A stretch of DNA of 64,000 nt. Source: Flavobacteriales bacterium (GTDB lineage: Bacteria > Bacteroidota > Bacteroidia > Flavobacteriales_E > Vicingaceae). The translations under genes and the position numbers were made by a program. The notes under the pieces were generated by a model, which made no database searches, was not told where the DNA came from, and saw nothing but the letters and a program-made list of their open reading frames with translations. The DNA is taken from assembly GCA_002706365.1 (NCBI GenBank), contig PALM01000022.1, forward strand, positions 1-64,000, read 5' to 3'. Below, in pieces: positions 7,040-14,144 of this stretch. Each line of letters begins with the position of its first letter. The stretch's first letter is position 1.

Positions 7040-7694
7040 AATCCTTCTATTATTCGCTCTTTTATTTAGTCTTGGGACTTACGGACAAAGCTATGAGATC
7101 GCATTACTCAAGTATCAAGGCGGAGGTGACTGGTATGCCAATTTAGAAACTTCTCTTCCTAACTTGATTGCTTTTTGCAATAGCGAAATGGGAATGAATA
7201 TCAATGAAGAGCAAGCGGTTGTAGAGGCATCAAGCGTTGAGATCTTTGACTATCCGTTCATTCATATGACAGGTCATGGTAATGTGATCTTCAATCAGGA
7301 AGAGGCCGAGAATTTGAGAAACTACCTTCTTGCTGGTGGCTTTTTGCATATAGATGATAACTATGGGATGGATCAGTTCATTCGCAGAGAATTGAAAAAG
7401 ATCTTTCCAAATGAAGAGCTGGTTGAGCTCCCCTATTCACACCCCATTTATCATCAAGAGTATGATTTCAACAATGGATTGCCAAAGATTCATGAGCATG
7501 ATGAAAAGCCATCTCAAGGGTTTGGGATCATAAAGAACGGTCGGCTTGTGGTCTTTTATAGCTATGAGAGTGATTTGGGTGATGGATGGGAAGATCCCGA
7601 GATACACAACGACTCAGAAGCTAGTCGTCTAAAAGCCCTTCAAATGGGTGCGAATATTATCTCCTATGTATTCACCTCCCAATTTTCGGAATGA
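7032..7694 (+). CDS. DUF4159 domain-containing protein
   Basis: A 220-residue protein with a signal peptide (MPRILLLFALLFSLGTYGQ). The body matches the DUF4159 pattern: FIHMTGHGNVIFNQEEAENLRNYLLAGGFLHIDDNYG, a Rossmann-like domain related to glutamine-amidotransferase-like folds of unknown function. In Bacteroidota this gene is often found next to rsmE or similar genes. Overlaps rsmE by 8 bp and the methyltransferase by 4 bp, so translation is probably coupled. Family clear; function unknown. Confidence 0.9.
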   Translation: MPRILLLFALLFSLGTYGQSYEIALLKYQGGGDWYANLETSLPNLIAFCNSEMGMNINEEQAVVEASSVEIFDYPFIHMTGHGNVIFNQEEAENLRNYLLAGGFLHIDDNYGMDQFIRRELKKIFPNEELVELPYSHPIYHQEYDFNNGLPKIHEHDEKPSQGFGIIKNGRLVVFYSYESDLGDGWEDPEIHNDSEASRLKALQMGANIISYVFTSQFSE

Positions 7695-8854
7695 GCGAAA
7701 GGGAGGCTGAAAAACGCTTTGTGGAGGAGCACATAAACAGCTCTCCAGCTGATGTAGCATTGATCTTAAGCAAGAAGGCAGAACTGGATAAGAATTATAT
7801 CCTCAGACAGATCAACGGCAGGCAAAAAGCAAGACAGAAGTTCCCTTTTCTACTTGACTATTCAGACTACGAATATCCATCGGCAAGAGCCGTAGCTCAA
7901 TCCAGCTCGGATAAAGCAGCTAAATTCAAAGCGGAGCTACTTGAAAGTAAACATCAAAATATAGCAGACCTCAGCGGAGGGATGGGAATCGACAGCTATT
8001 TCTTGGCGAAAGGAAGAAAAGAGCTGACTTATTTAGAGCCCGACCCTGAATTATATAAGATAAGCAGTGCCAACTTTAAAGTTCTAGGAGCAGATCATAT
8101 CGAATGCCAGCAAAGAACAGCTGAAGAATTCCTCAATTCCACTGAAGAAGAGTTTGACCTTATCTATTTGGATCCCGACAGAAGGAAGGAAGGCAGCAGA
8201 ATGATCCGCTTAGAAGAGTGTGAACCAAATGTGATCGATCTACAAGACAAGCTATTCAAAAAAGCGGGGACCATCATGATCAAATTTTCACCCTTGCTCG
8301 ATATTAAGATGGCAATGGAGCAATTGAAGGACTTAAAAGAAGTAATTGTGTTGAGCATTAAGAATGAATGCAAAGAGCTGCTCTTTCTGCTGCAGAAAGG
8401 CTGGAATAATGAGCCAATCATCAGAGCAGTTGATCTCGATAAGCAAAAACGAACCGACTTCACCTTTAGTTATAGTGAAGAAATGGATGCTGTAGTTGAG
8501 TTTTCCAATCCTCTTAAATACTTATACGAACCCAATGCTGCCATCATGAAGGCCGGTGCCTTTCAGTTCATTGCCGAAAATCTCAAACTTAGAAAGCTAG
8601 CGGTAAACACCCACCTCTACACCTCAGAAGAACTCAATGAAACCTTTCCCGGAAGAATATTGAAGATAAAGGGATATGATAAGAGTCCGAAAATTGCACC
8701 AAAGAAAATCAATCTTGTCAATCGAAATTCAGGAATGACCGTGGAAGAACTCAAGAAGAAATTCAAGATCAAGGATGGTGGGGAAGACTTCCTTTACGCA
8801 TGCCGACTAGAGGATGGTAAAAGGGTGTTTGTTTTGGGGGATTTAGTGAAATAA
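7691..8854 (+). CDS. Class I SAM-dependent methyltransferase with THUMP-like C-terminal region
   Basis: A 387-residue enzyme. The SAM-binding core is about residues 95-200: DLSGGMGIDSYFLAKG is motif I, LEPDPELY motif II, and LIYLDPDRR the catalytic motif IV position. The C-terminal part (about 290-387) fits the THUMP-domain-like family, often linked to RNA substrates. No fixed substrate is known for this family in Bacteroidota. Last gene of the 5013-8854 operon, starting inside the end of the DUF4159 gene. Confidence 0.85.
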   Translation: MSEREAEKRFVEEHINSSPADVALILSKKAELDKNYILRQINGRQKARQKFPFLLDYSDYEYPSARAVAQSSSDKAAKFKAELLESKHQNIADLSGGMGIDSYFLAKGRKELTYLEPDPELYKISSANFKVLGADHIECQQRTAEEFLNSTEEEFDLIYLDPDRRKEGSRMIRLEECEPNVIDLQDKLFKKAGTIMIKFSPLLDIKMAMEQLKDLKEVIVLSIKNECKELLFLLQKGWNNEPIIRAVDLDKQKRTDFTFSYSEEMDAVVEFSNPLKYLYEPNAAIMKAGAFQFIAENLKLRKLAVNTHLYTSEELNETFPGRILKIKGYDKSPKIAPKKINLVNRNSGMTVEELKKKFKIKDGGEDFLYACRLEDGKRVFVLGDLVK

Positions 8855-8880
8855 GAGCATCATTTTTTTAGAGGCATTCA

Positions 8881-8980
8881 CCCCGACTATCCTTCGATAC
8901 AATTCCATCAGCTTGTCGAGTGATTCCGATGAAATCGGAATAGTATCGAGACATGCGGAATCACTCAGGAGCCGTCGGGG
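8881..8980. repeat. Nested inverted-repeat element (REP-like), about 100 bp
   Basis: Outer arms CCCCGAC (8881-8887) and GTCGGGG (8974-8980). Inside lie TCGATAC (8894-8900) with GTATCGA (8943-8949), GAGTGATTCCG (8918-8928) with CGGAATCACTC (8956-8966), and a tight hairpin ATTCCGAT-gaa-ATCGGAAT (8923-8941). The inner pairings exclude one another. It lies between the convergent genes ending at 8854 and 9082. No poly-T follows, so it is not a plain terminator. Confidence 0.75.
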
Positions 8981-9006
8981 CACTTAGAACACTGAGAAGA
9001 CTATGG

Positions 9007-9041
9007 GAAATATGAGATGTGAAATATGAAGTAGGATATTG
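9007..9041 (+). repeat. Heptamer array GANATNT between convergent genes
   Basis: GAAATAT, GAGATGT, GAAATAT, GAAGTAG, GATATTG in phase. It lies between the two convergent genes, 41 bp from the stop of the beta-barrel gene at 9082 and beyond the REP-like element from the methyltransferase gene. Confidence 0.55.
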
Positions 9042-9081
9042 AATTAGATCATCTTCACATCGCTACATTAGATAGCAAACT

Positions 9082-9783
9082 CTACTTTCTCCAAAAAATA
9101 GAACCCCGATTCTTCTCTATATTCTTGCCGAAGATGAATGCAGAGAATACCAATCGCATTTGATTGTTGCGGTAAACGGTGGGAAAGAGATCGCTTTTCA
9201 AGCCATAGTCGGTAAAATAGCCTCTATACCTAAAGCTGATCATATACTTTCTACTACCAGTTCCAATACCCGCTTCATATCCCAAAGCATAAGATTTGAA
9301 TTGGTTGCTGGCATCTTGGGGAGTATCATTTTCATCCACATACACTCCTGAGTAGAAATTGTAAGAGAAGTTTGGTCCGAAGATCAGATGAAAGCTCTTT
9401 AAATTCATCATACCCATGGCTCTAAAGTTACCTTGCCATTGCACATAGTTCAATTCACTAAACGACTTTCGAGAACTTGGTAAGGTGGTTACTACATCAA
9501 CATTACCACCACAACGACAAAGTGAGGCTTCAACTAACAAGGCAAAAGTTGGCTTGAAATACCTAGTTGGTTGATCCCTAGATTCTCTCAAAATACCTTG
9601 GATTCCGAAACTTCCAGTTGCAAATCGTCTACCCTCTTGAATCGTTATTTGATCATTGAGCACATTATCATCTAGCTTCATATTAGCTAGTCCGACGCCA
9701 AGCTGCAGACCAAACGACCATTGTTGTCCATAGGTATGGACCGAAATGGAAAATAGGATGATAATATAAAGTAGCTTCTTCAT
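9082..9783 (-). CDS. Outer membrane beta-barrel protein
   Basis: A 233-residue protein with a signal peptide (MKKLLYIIILFSISVHTYGQ) and alternating amphipathic strands (for example FGLQLGVGLANMKL, FSYNFYSGVYV, ALGYEAGIGTGSRKYMISFRYRGYF, MRLVFSAFIFG) typical of the OMP_b-brl_2/porin-like family of Bacteroidota. Its start overlaps the stop of the dehydratase gene by 4 bp, so the two are co-transcribed. It ends with a short basic tail (NIEKNRGSIFWRK) rather than the usual aromatic residue. Function unknown. Confidence 0.8.
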   Translation of the reverse strand: MKKLLYIIILFSISVHTYGQQWSFGLQLGVGLANMKLDDNVLNDQITIQEGRRFATGSFGIQGILRESRDQPTRYFKPTFALLVEASLCRCGGNVDVVTTLPSSRKSFSELNYVQWQGNFRAMGMMNLKSFHLIFGPNFSYNFYSGVYVDENDTPQDASNQFKSYALGYEAGIGTGSRKYMISFRYRGYFTDYGLKSDLFPTVYRNNQMRLVFSAFIFGKNIEKNRGSIFWRK

Positions 9784-10571
9784 TTTCTTACCAAAGGCAT
9801 TTCAAAGGGCGATTCATAATCGAACTTAAACCCAGCTTCCAAAGCCTTTTCCGGCATTACAATTTTACCTTTTCTTTGGTCATCCTCATCAAAGTCAGGC
9901 GCTTTTATACTTAATCTGGCTGCCACTTCCTCATAATATTCCTTTCTAGCTGGATGTGCCGGACAAACAAGATTATATACTCCTGCTAAGAGATCCTTTG
10001 AGATACTGTAATTTATAAAACGACAAATGTCTCTTTCATGAATCAAGTTCACTGAGGCTAGAGGTTTTGCAATTTGCTTTCTACCACTCAAATAATACAC
10101 AGGATGTCTCTTCTCTCCTATCAATCCGCCACAACGCAATATATATGCATTTGTATTCAATAAGAATTTCTCCACTTCTGCAAGTTTGAAGGCATTTTCA
10201 GATTTTGGCTTGATCTCACTTTCTTCATTCAATTTGCCTGTCTTCTTTCCATAGACGGATGTTGAGCTGATAAAGTGTATTCTAATTGAAGGATTGATTT
10301 CCAAAATCTCTTTGAATGTGGAGATACACATTTTGCTATAGTCGTCTATCCTTGTAGGTGGTATGGTGAATATCAAATGCTCCGTTTCTTCTATTGGCAA
10401 GTGATGTAGAGAGCCAGCAAGATTGTAATTGAGCACTTCAACTTTTTCTCTTAGCTCCAATGTAAGCTTTTCCTTATTCCTTGAAGTAGCCCAAATATTG
10501 TAGCGATCATAGCCATATTCGGCAAATCTGCTACCAAGCCAACCAATTCCGATGATTCCCACCTTAGTCAT
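9780..10571 (-). CDS. NAD(P)-binding sugar-nucleotide epimerase/dehydratase-like protein (YeeZ-type)
   Basis: A 263-residue Rossmann-fold protein: the nucleotide-binding GIIGIGWLGSRF at the N terminus (about 5-16) and ISSTSVYG at about 100-107, which has the Ser and Tyr positions of the extended SDR family, though the usual YxxxK lysine is not obvious. This matches the short YeeZ-like SDR group whose substrates are unknown. First gene of a two-gene minus-strand unit with the beta-barrel gene. It diverges from the methyltransferase at 10611 with only about 40 bp between. Confidence 0.8.
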   Translation of the reverse strand: MTKVGIIGIGWLGSRFAEYGYDRYNIWATSRNKEKLTLELREKVEVLNYNLAGSLHHLPIEETEHLIFTIPPTRIDDYSKMCISTFKEILEINPSIRIHFISSTSVYGKKTGKLNEESEIKPKSENAFKLAEVEKFLLNTNAYILRCGGLIGEKRHPVYYLSGRKQIAKPLASVNLIHERDICRFINYSISKDLLAGVYNLVCPAHPARKEYYEEVAARLSIKAPDFDEDDQRKGKIVMPEKALEAGFKFDYESPFEMPLVRK

Positions 10572-10585
10572 CGATAGATTTCATT

Positions 10586-10593
10586 TATTTTTG
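10586..10593 (+). promoter_or_regulatory. -7 promoter box TATTTTTG that decides the methyltransferase start
   Basis: Match to TAnnTTTG. It overlaps the GTG at 10593, so that codon lies upstream of the transcript and the ATG at 10611 must be the start. Confidence 0.6.
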
Positions 10594-10610
10594 TGCACCA
10601 ATTTGATTCA

Positions 10611-11411
10611 ATGGCATTCGACTTCCATAAAGATAAGCAGACCTATATAAAGTATCAGTATGAAAATGCTGAGAATTACGTGATTCCATTCATTGAGAAG
10701 AAGTTAGCACTTAATTCTGCCAGCGAAGTAATGGAAATTGGCTGTGCTGAAGGAGGCGTATTGCAGGCCTTTTTAGATAAAGGATGCAAAGGAGTTGGAG
10801 TTGAACTTATGCCTGCGAGATATGAAATAGCTAAAGAACTTCTGAAAGATTATATCTCAAAAGGTCAAGCAGAAGTGATTCAAAAGAATATATACGACCT
10901 TGATGCTGATTCTGGCTATCAGGATCGATTTGACCTTATCATCTTAAAGGATGTGATAGAACACATTCATGATCAAGATAAGGTATTGGCTCATTTGAGG
11001 AAGTTTTTAAAGAAAGACGGACATATATTCTTTGGTTTTCCTCCTTGGCAAATGCCTTTTGGAGGTCATCAGCAAATTGCAAAAAGCAAGCTACTCAGTC
11101 GACTACCATATTATCACCTTCTTCCTATGAGTTTGTATAAAGGAATGCTGAAGGCCATGGGTGAAAGGGAAAAAACTGTAGAAGATCTCGCTGAGATCAA
11201 AGAAACCGGGATCAGCATTGAGCGTTTTGAAAAGCTCATAAAAAAGAACTCCTACTCCATAAGAGAGAAGGAATTCTTCTTGATCAATCCGATCTACAAA
11301 TACAAGTTCAATCTAGAAGCCAAGAAACAATACAATTGGCTTGCATCCATTCCTTACTTCAGGAATTACCTTACTACTTGTGTGTATTATTTGGTTAGAA
11401 AAGAAGACTGA
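10611..11411 (+). CDS. Class I SAM-dependent methyltransferase
   Basis: A 266-residue methyltransferase. SAM motif I is VMEIGCAEGGVLQAFLDKG, motif II VGVELMP, and the post-motif LIILKDVIEHIHDQDKVLAHLRKFLKKDG is typical of the Methyltransf_11/23 group, often lipid, sugar or small-molecule O- or N-methylation. The C-terminal 120 residues are basic and aromatic and may bind substrate or membrane. A longer reading from GTG at 10593 is possible but is ruled out by the overlapping -7 box. Stands alone, convergent with the 2TM protein. Substrate unknown. Confidence 0.85.
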   Translation: MAFDFHKDKQTYIKYQYENAENYVIPFIEKKLALNSASEVMEIGCAEGGVLQAFLDKGCKGVGVELMPARYEIAKELLKDYISKGQAEVIQKNIYDLDADSGYQDRFDLIILKDVIEHIHDQDKVLAHLRKFLKKDGHIFFGFPPWQMPFGGHQQIAKSKLLSRLPYYHLLPMSLYKGMLKAMGEREKTVEDLAEIKETGISIERFEKLIKKNSYSIREKEFFLINPIYKYKFNLEAKKQYNWLASIPYFRNYLTTCVYYLVRKED

Positions 11412-11690
11412 TCAATGTCTAGATCTGCGCTCCTTTAGTTTTTGAAATTCCCTTTCAACGGCATCTTGGTTTCTATAGATTCCAATAAAATGGGAAACAA
11501 CACCAATACCCCATCCTAAAGTTGTATAGACTGGCCAGTAACCGTCGTAATGGCCGTGCATAGCTCTGGTAAAGTACCAGAATGCCCAAATAGCTAAGTT
11601 GATAATAAGGTAGATAGTTAAATGCCTCTTGAAGCCCACTCGAGCTTCTGCTTCTTCATACAGTTTTTCGTCGCTTTTTTCGATATTCAT
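11412..11690 (-). CDS. 2TM domain-containing small membrane protein
   Basis: A 92-residue protein matching the 2TM family of Bacteroidota: a charged N terminus, the RHLTIYLIINLAIWAFWYF helix (about 22-42), then a loop and second helix WPVYTTLGWGIGVVSHFIGIYRN (about 52-74), and a charged tail. In this phylum the domain is found alone or fused to histidine-kinase-like proteins; its role is unknown. It abuts the stop of the convergent methyltransferase gene (stop at 11411). Confidence 0.85.
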   Translation of the reverse strand: MNIEKSDEKLYEEAEARVGFKRHLTIYLIINLAIWAFWYFTRAMHGHYDGYWPVYTTLGWGIGVVSHFIGIYRNQDAVEREFQKLKERRSRH

Positions 11691-11696
11691 TTTATT

Positions 11697-11766
11697 AGAT
11701 TTTAGATTTTAGATGAAGAAAGCAATAGAGTCTAACATCTAAACTCTAAGCTCTAACATCTTTCTT
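11697..11766 (-). repeat. Heptamer array between the 2TM gene and the lipocalin-like gene
   Basis: Two AGATTTT units plus AGATGAA (11697-11717), then CTAACAT, CTAAACT, CTAAGCT and CTAACAT (11732-11759), all with 7-bp spacing. It ends about 12 bp from the stop of the minus-strand gene at 11778. The phase is kept across the gap between the two sub-arrays. Confidence 0.7.
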
Positions 11767-11777
11767 ACATTTCATAT

Positions 11778-12299
11778 TTAATCCCCAATTCGCTTCAAGT
11801 TCATTTCCATAAAAGGATACCATTGTCCGCCTGATCCAAACTGACCGATCTCGTGATACTCATCATCCTTTAGTGTGATGGTATATTTTATTTCCCCATT
11901 TGGAACATCTATGTACCAATTGATCTCATTCTCAGACTTAATCATCGTGAACTTGCCTTTTCTTCCTCCAGCGAGAAAGGAATAGAATTCAAAATGGTTA
12001 GCACTATCAGATGGCGAAATAATTGCTCTGGCATCATGCACAATTCTTTCTCCAGACATTCCCTTACCCTCGACCATAATAATATTCGAGTCTAGGTCGT
12101 AATAGATCATTTCATGTTGTTTGAAAGTGATCCTTTCTTGCTGTTGATTGATGATGTAGCCCTCGCCTTCCCATTCGCCAATGAGGCCATCAAGTGCCAC
12201 AAGGGCTTTGGTTAATTCACGATTCCCATGATCTTGAGAAAGAAGTGGTAAACTGAATAGGCAGCAAACAGCTGCGATAATTAGATTTTTAGTTTTCAT
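11778..12299 (-). CDS. Secreted lipocalin/THAP4-like beta-barrel hypothetical protein
   Basis: A 173-residue protein with signal peptide MKTKNLIIAAVCCLFSLPLLSQ. The mature part (LIGEWEGEGYIINQQQERITFKQHEMIYYDLDSNIIMVEGKG) follows the GxWxGxG pattern of small heme- or ligand-binding beta-barrels (DUF1579/THAP4-like), but no heme ligand can be assigned. The start at 12299 is chosen because the signal peptide begins there; a longer frame to 12350 adds 17 residues that break it. Monocistronic. Confidence 0.7.
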   Translation of the reverse strand: MKTKNLIIAAVCCLFSLPLLSQDHGNRELTKALVALDGLIGEWEGEGYIINQQQERITFKQHEMIYYDLDSNIIMVEGKGMSGERIVHDARAIISPSDSANHFEFYSFLAGGRKGKFTMIKSENEINWYIDVPNGEIKYTITLKDDEYHEIGQFGSGGQWYPFMEMNLKRIGD

Positions 12300-12384
12300 A
12301 TTGCTTGGTTTTAGTTTGTATAGTTCGTTTAGGCTGTGTCGCAAGGGCACACATTGCTTTCAATAAGGTTCGCTAGGAATAAAA

Positions 12385-12461
12385 ATTTCTGATTTCTGAT
12401 TTCTGATTTCTAATTTCTGATTTCTGATTTCACATTTCATATCTCGCATCTAAAATTTCCC
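12385..12461. repeat. Eleven-unit heptamer array ATTTCTG
   Basis: ATTTCTG x3, ATTTCTA, ATTTCTG x2, ATTTCAC, ATTTCAT, ATCTCGC, ATCTAAA, ATTTCCC run in strict 7-bp phase for 77 bp. It then merges into CGCAGATC/CGCAGATT words (about 12461-12505), shared with 770-895, before the CCTTACT array. Confidence 0.85.
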
Positions 12462-12513
12462 GCAGATCTCGCTGATTGTTATCGCAGATTCTCGCAGATT
12501 AGGATAATCACCT

Positions 12514-12562
12514 CCTTACTCCTTACTCCTTACTCCTTACTCCTTACTCCTTACTCCTTACT
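12514..12562 (-). repeat. Seven perfect CCTTACT repeats overlapping the end of the outer membrane protein gene
   Basis: Seven identical tandem units (49 bp). The last six codons (GVRSKE) and the TAA stop (12544-12546) of the minus-strand gene are read from the repeat itself (sense unit GGAGTAA). Because 7 is not a multiple of 3 and the unit carries TAA, any copy-number change still gives a stop within 21 bases. Confidence 0.9.
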
Positions 12563-13107
12563 CCAAGCTTCACAAAATGCATCTTAAAGCCAACATTGAT
12601 AAAAAAGCCGTTGGCGTATATTCTTTCATTGTCGGATAGTTCTGCCACAGATCCTGTACCTACCCCGCCAGCTTCTATGAAATAACTGAATGATGGAGCA
12701 AATAGAAAATTGAATCCAAATAATCCATATCCACCAAACTCTTGATCTGAGTTTGAGAAATCGCTATTGGGAAATACCATGATCACACCACCTTCACCAT
12801 AGAGCTCTATAGATTTAGAGATCATTGTTGGCGTGCTGGAAATACCGGCAGTAGCAGTAAAGTACTCTGTCCATGTATTCGTTCCTTCAAAATCGTAGTT
12901 GAGATAGTGCACATTCCCTCTCACTTTAAAAGTGAGATAGTCTTTTAGAAAAGATGGTGTTTCGATCATCACTCCTTGTCCAAAATCGCCACTCATCTCA
13001 GAAAGGTGATAGTCGATCCGCCAATTGGTAGATTGAGCTTTGGTAGAGGATGATATTGATAATCCAATTACAATTAGGATTATAGAGAGTAACTTTTTTG
13101 TATTCAT
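12544..13107 (-). CDS. Secreted outer-membrane-type hypothetical protein
   Basis: A 187-residue protein with signal peptide MNTKKLLSIILIVIGLSISSSTKA and beta-strand-rich body (DYLTFKVRGNVHYLNYDF, YGLFGFNFLFAPSFSYFIEAGGVG, GFFINVGFKMHFVKLGV), consistent with a small outer-membrane beta barrel. The C terminus (SKE) is encoded by the CCTTACT repeat, so the native tail may have been replaced by repeat expansion; the last barrel strand FVKLGV still ends just before it. Function unknown. Confidence 0.75.
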   Translation of the reverse strand: MNTKKLLSIILIVIGLSISSSTKAQSTNWRIDYHLSEMSGDFGQGVMIETPSFLKDYLTFKVRGNVHYLNYDFEGTNTWTEYFTATAGISSTPTMISKSIELYGEGGVIMVFPNSDFSNSDQEFGGYGLFGFNFLFAPSFSYFIEAGGVGTGSVAELSDNERIYANGFFINVGFKMHFVKLGVRSKE

Positions 13108-13120
13108 ATCTGTTGTTTTT

Positions 13121-13190
13121 GAGATCGAGGATCGGAGATCGGAGATCTTTATTATTGTCTAGGCTCTAGAATCTAGGTTCTAGGCTCTTA
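13121..13190 (-). repeat. Ten-unit heptamer array behind the winged-helix regulator gene
   Basis: GAGATCG, AGGATCG, GAGATCG, GAGATCT, TTATTAT, TGTCTAG, GCTCTAG, AATCTAG, GTTCTAG, GCTCTTA stay in one 7-bp phase. It ends 3 bp from the stop codon at 13194-13196. The CTAG part recurs at 3415, 53443 and 53627. Confidence 0.8.
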
Positions 13191-13193
13191 AAA

Positions 13194-13478
13194 TCATTTA
13201 TCTATATAAGACTTCAAATGGTTAACATATTTCTCAAAGGCCTCAACTCCTTTCGGCGTAATACTGCAAGTTGTAAGGGGTCTTTTGCCTTTGAATGATT
13301 TTTTCACTTTGATATAAGCGGCTTTTTCAAGCTTATCTATCTGCACACTCAAATTGCCTGATGTAGCTCCGGTTTTCTCTTTGATATGTGTAAAGTCGGC
13401 GCTTTCCACTGATACCAATAGAGAAACTACGGCTAAGCGTAATTGGGAATGAAGTAAGGGGTCTAGATCCTTAAACAT
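13194..13478 (-). CDS. Winged-helix transcriptional regulator (small, MarR/ArsR-like)
   Basis: A 94-residue DNA-binding protein: LRLAVVSLLVSVESADFTHIKEKTGATSGNLSVQIDKLEKAAYIKVKKSFKGKRPLTTCSITPKGVEAFEKYVNHL is a complete winged helix with recognition helix TSGNLSVQIDKLEK and wing, resembling the HTH_34/PadR-like stand-alone group of Bacteroidota. It starts inside the end of the membrane-protein gene (8 bp overlap), a common regulator plus membrane-partner arrangement. The palindrome in the shared promoter (14076-14090) suggests autoregulation. Confidence 0.85.
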   Translation of the reverse strand: MFKDLDPLLHSQLRLAVVSLLVSVESADFTHIKEKTGATSGNLSVQIDKLEKAAYIKVKKSFKGKRPLTTCSITPKGVEAFEKYVNHLKSYIDK

Positions 13479-14052
13479 TCTGCTTTGATTTTGAGAGTAG
13501 ATGGCCTGGGATGATGTATGAACCTACTACAGCGATGGTCAAGAGGAGTAATTGTAAAGAAAAATCTACATGAGGAGCTATTCCCCCCAATATCCAGCAC
13601 AATACCCCGCCCAAGATCAGCGGTCTAAAACGCAATATACCCCCACTTACAAAGGTGCCTATTCCATACAATAGAAAAATGAATGGGTATACAATCTGGG
13701 CGCCATACTTACCAATGCCGAGCAGACAAACAAAAAGGCTAATCGTTACTGCGATCCATAAATACATTATTGCCCTATCTACAAAAGTCTTCACCTTGCT
13801 CTTCTTCTCCATCCTAGCACCTACAATACCAGTTATTATACCACCCAATGTCATAAGTATTGGCCAAGAGATGTAATGGTGTTCATAATCACTATACACC
13901 AATAGATAGTAGTTCGAAAGTGCAGCTATCAATACCAAATAACCCCAGATCAGATAAAATACACTGCCTTCTGAAATATTCTTCCTACTCTGAGCAATCA
14001 TTTGCTCAATAATTTTCATTTGTTCTTTTGGTTCTGTTTCCATTTTAATCAT
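13471..14052 (-). CDS. Multi-pass membrane protein paired with the winged-helix regulator
   Basis: A 193-residue protein with about five transmembrane segments after a short cytoplasmic helix (MKIIEQMIAQSRKNISEGS). Typical of membrane partners co-transcribed with small PadR/MarR-like regulators in Bacteroidota; no function known. An alternative start (METEPKEQ) lies at 14043; the -7 box at 14063-14070 leaves a leader of about 6 or 15 bases and allows either. Confidence 0.75.
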   Translation of the reverse strand: MIKMETEPKEQMKIIEQMIAQSRKNISEGSVFYLIWGYLVLIAALSNYYLLVYSDYEHHYISWPILMTLGGIITGIVGARMEKKSKVKTFVDRAIMYLWIAVTISLFVCLLGIGKYGAQIVYPFIFLLYGIGTFVSGGILRFRPLILGGVLCWILGGIAPHVDFSLQLLLLTIAVVGSYIIPGHLLSKSKQNV

Positions 14053-14062
14053 AAATATGGCA

Positions 14063-14070
14063 CAAATATA
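14063..14070 (-). promoter_or_regulatory. -7 promoter box TATATTTG for the membrane protein/regulator operon
   Basis: Match to TAnnTTTG on the minus strand, 10 bases before the ATG at 14052. The palindrome at 14076-14090 sits just upstream, between the expected -33 and -7 elements. Confidence 0.6.
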
Positions 14071-14075
14071 AATTA

Positions 14076-14090
14076 GTTTATTTTATAAAC
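14076..14090. promoter_or_regulatory. Candidate operator: perfect inverted repeat GTTTAT-TTT-ATAAAC
   Basis: A 15-bp palindrome with 6-bp arms. It overlaps the spacer of the promoter of the regulator operon, the place where a dimeric winged-helix repressor would block the polymerase. This is inference from position only. Confidence 0.55.
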
Positions 14091-14102
14091 CTAATATCTA
14101 AT

Positions 14103-14126
14103 AAAAAAGTCCACCGAAATGGACTT
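14103..14126 (-). terminator. Intrinsic terminator of sucC
   Basis: Stem AAGTCCA (14107-14113) and TGGACTT (14120-14126) with a 6-base loop, followed on the minus strand by six Ts. It lies 18 bp after the sucC stop. Confidence 0.85.
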
Positions 14127-14144
14127 CTTTATAATGTATTCTAA

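Noticed and set aside
8881-8980. tRNA or other cloverleaf RNA
   Set aside because: Stems are nested and mutually exclusive, and there are no T-loop or acceptor features.
10593-10610. GTG start for the methyltransferase (18 bp upstream)
   Set aside because: It lies in the -7 box TATTTTTG, so it would not be in the transcript; ATG at 10611 is preferred.
12385-12562. CRISPR array
   Set aside because: Units are 7 bp without spacers; no long repeats and no cas genes.
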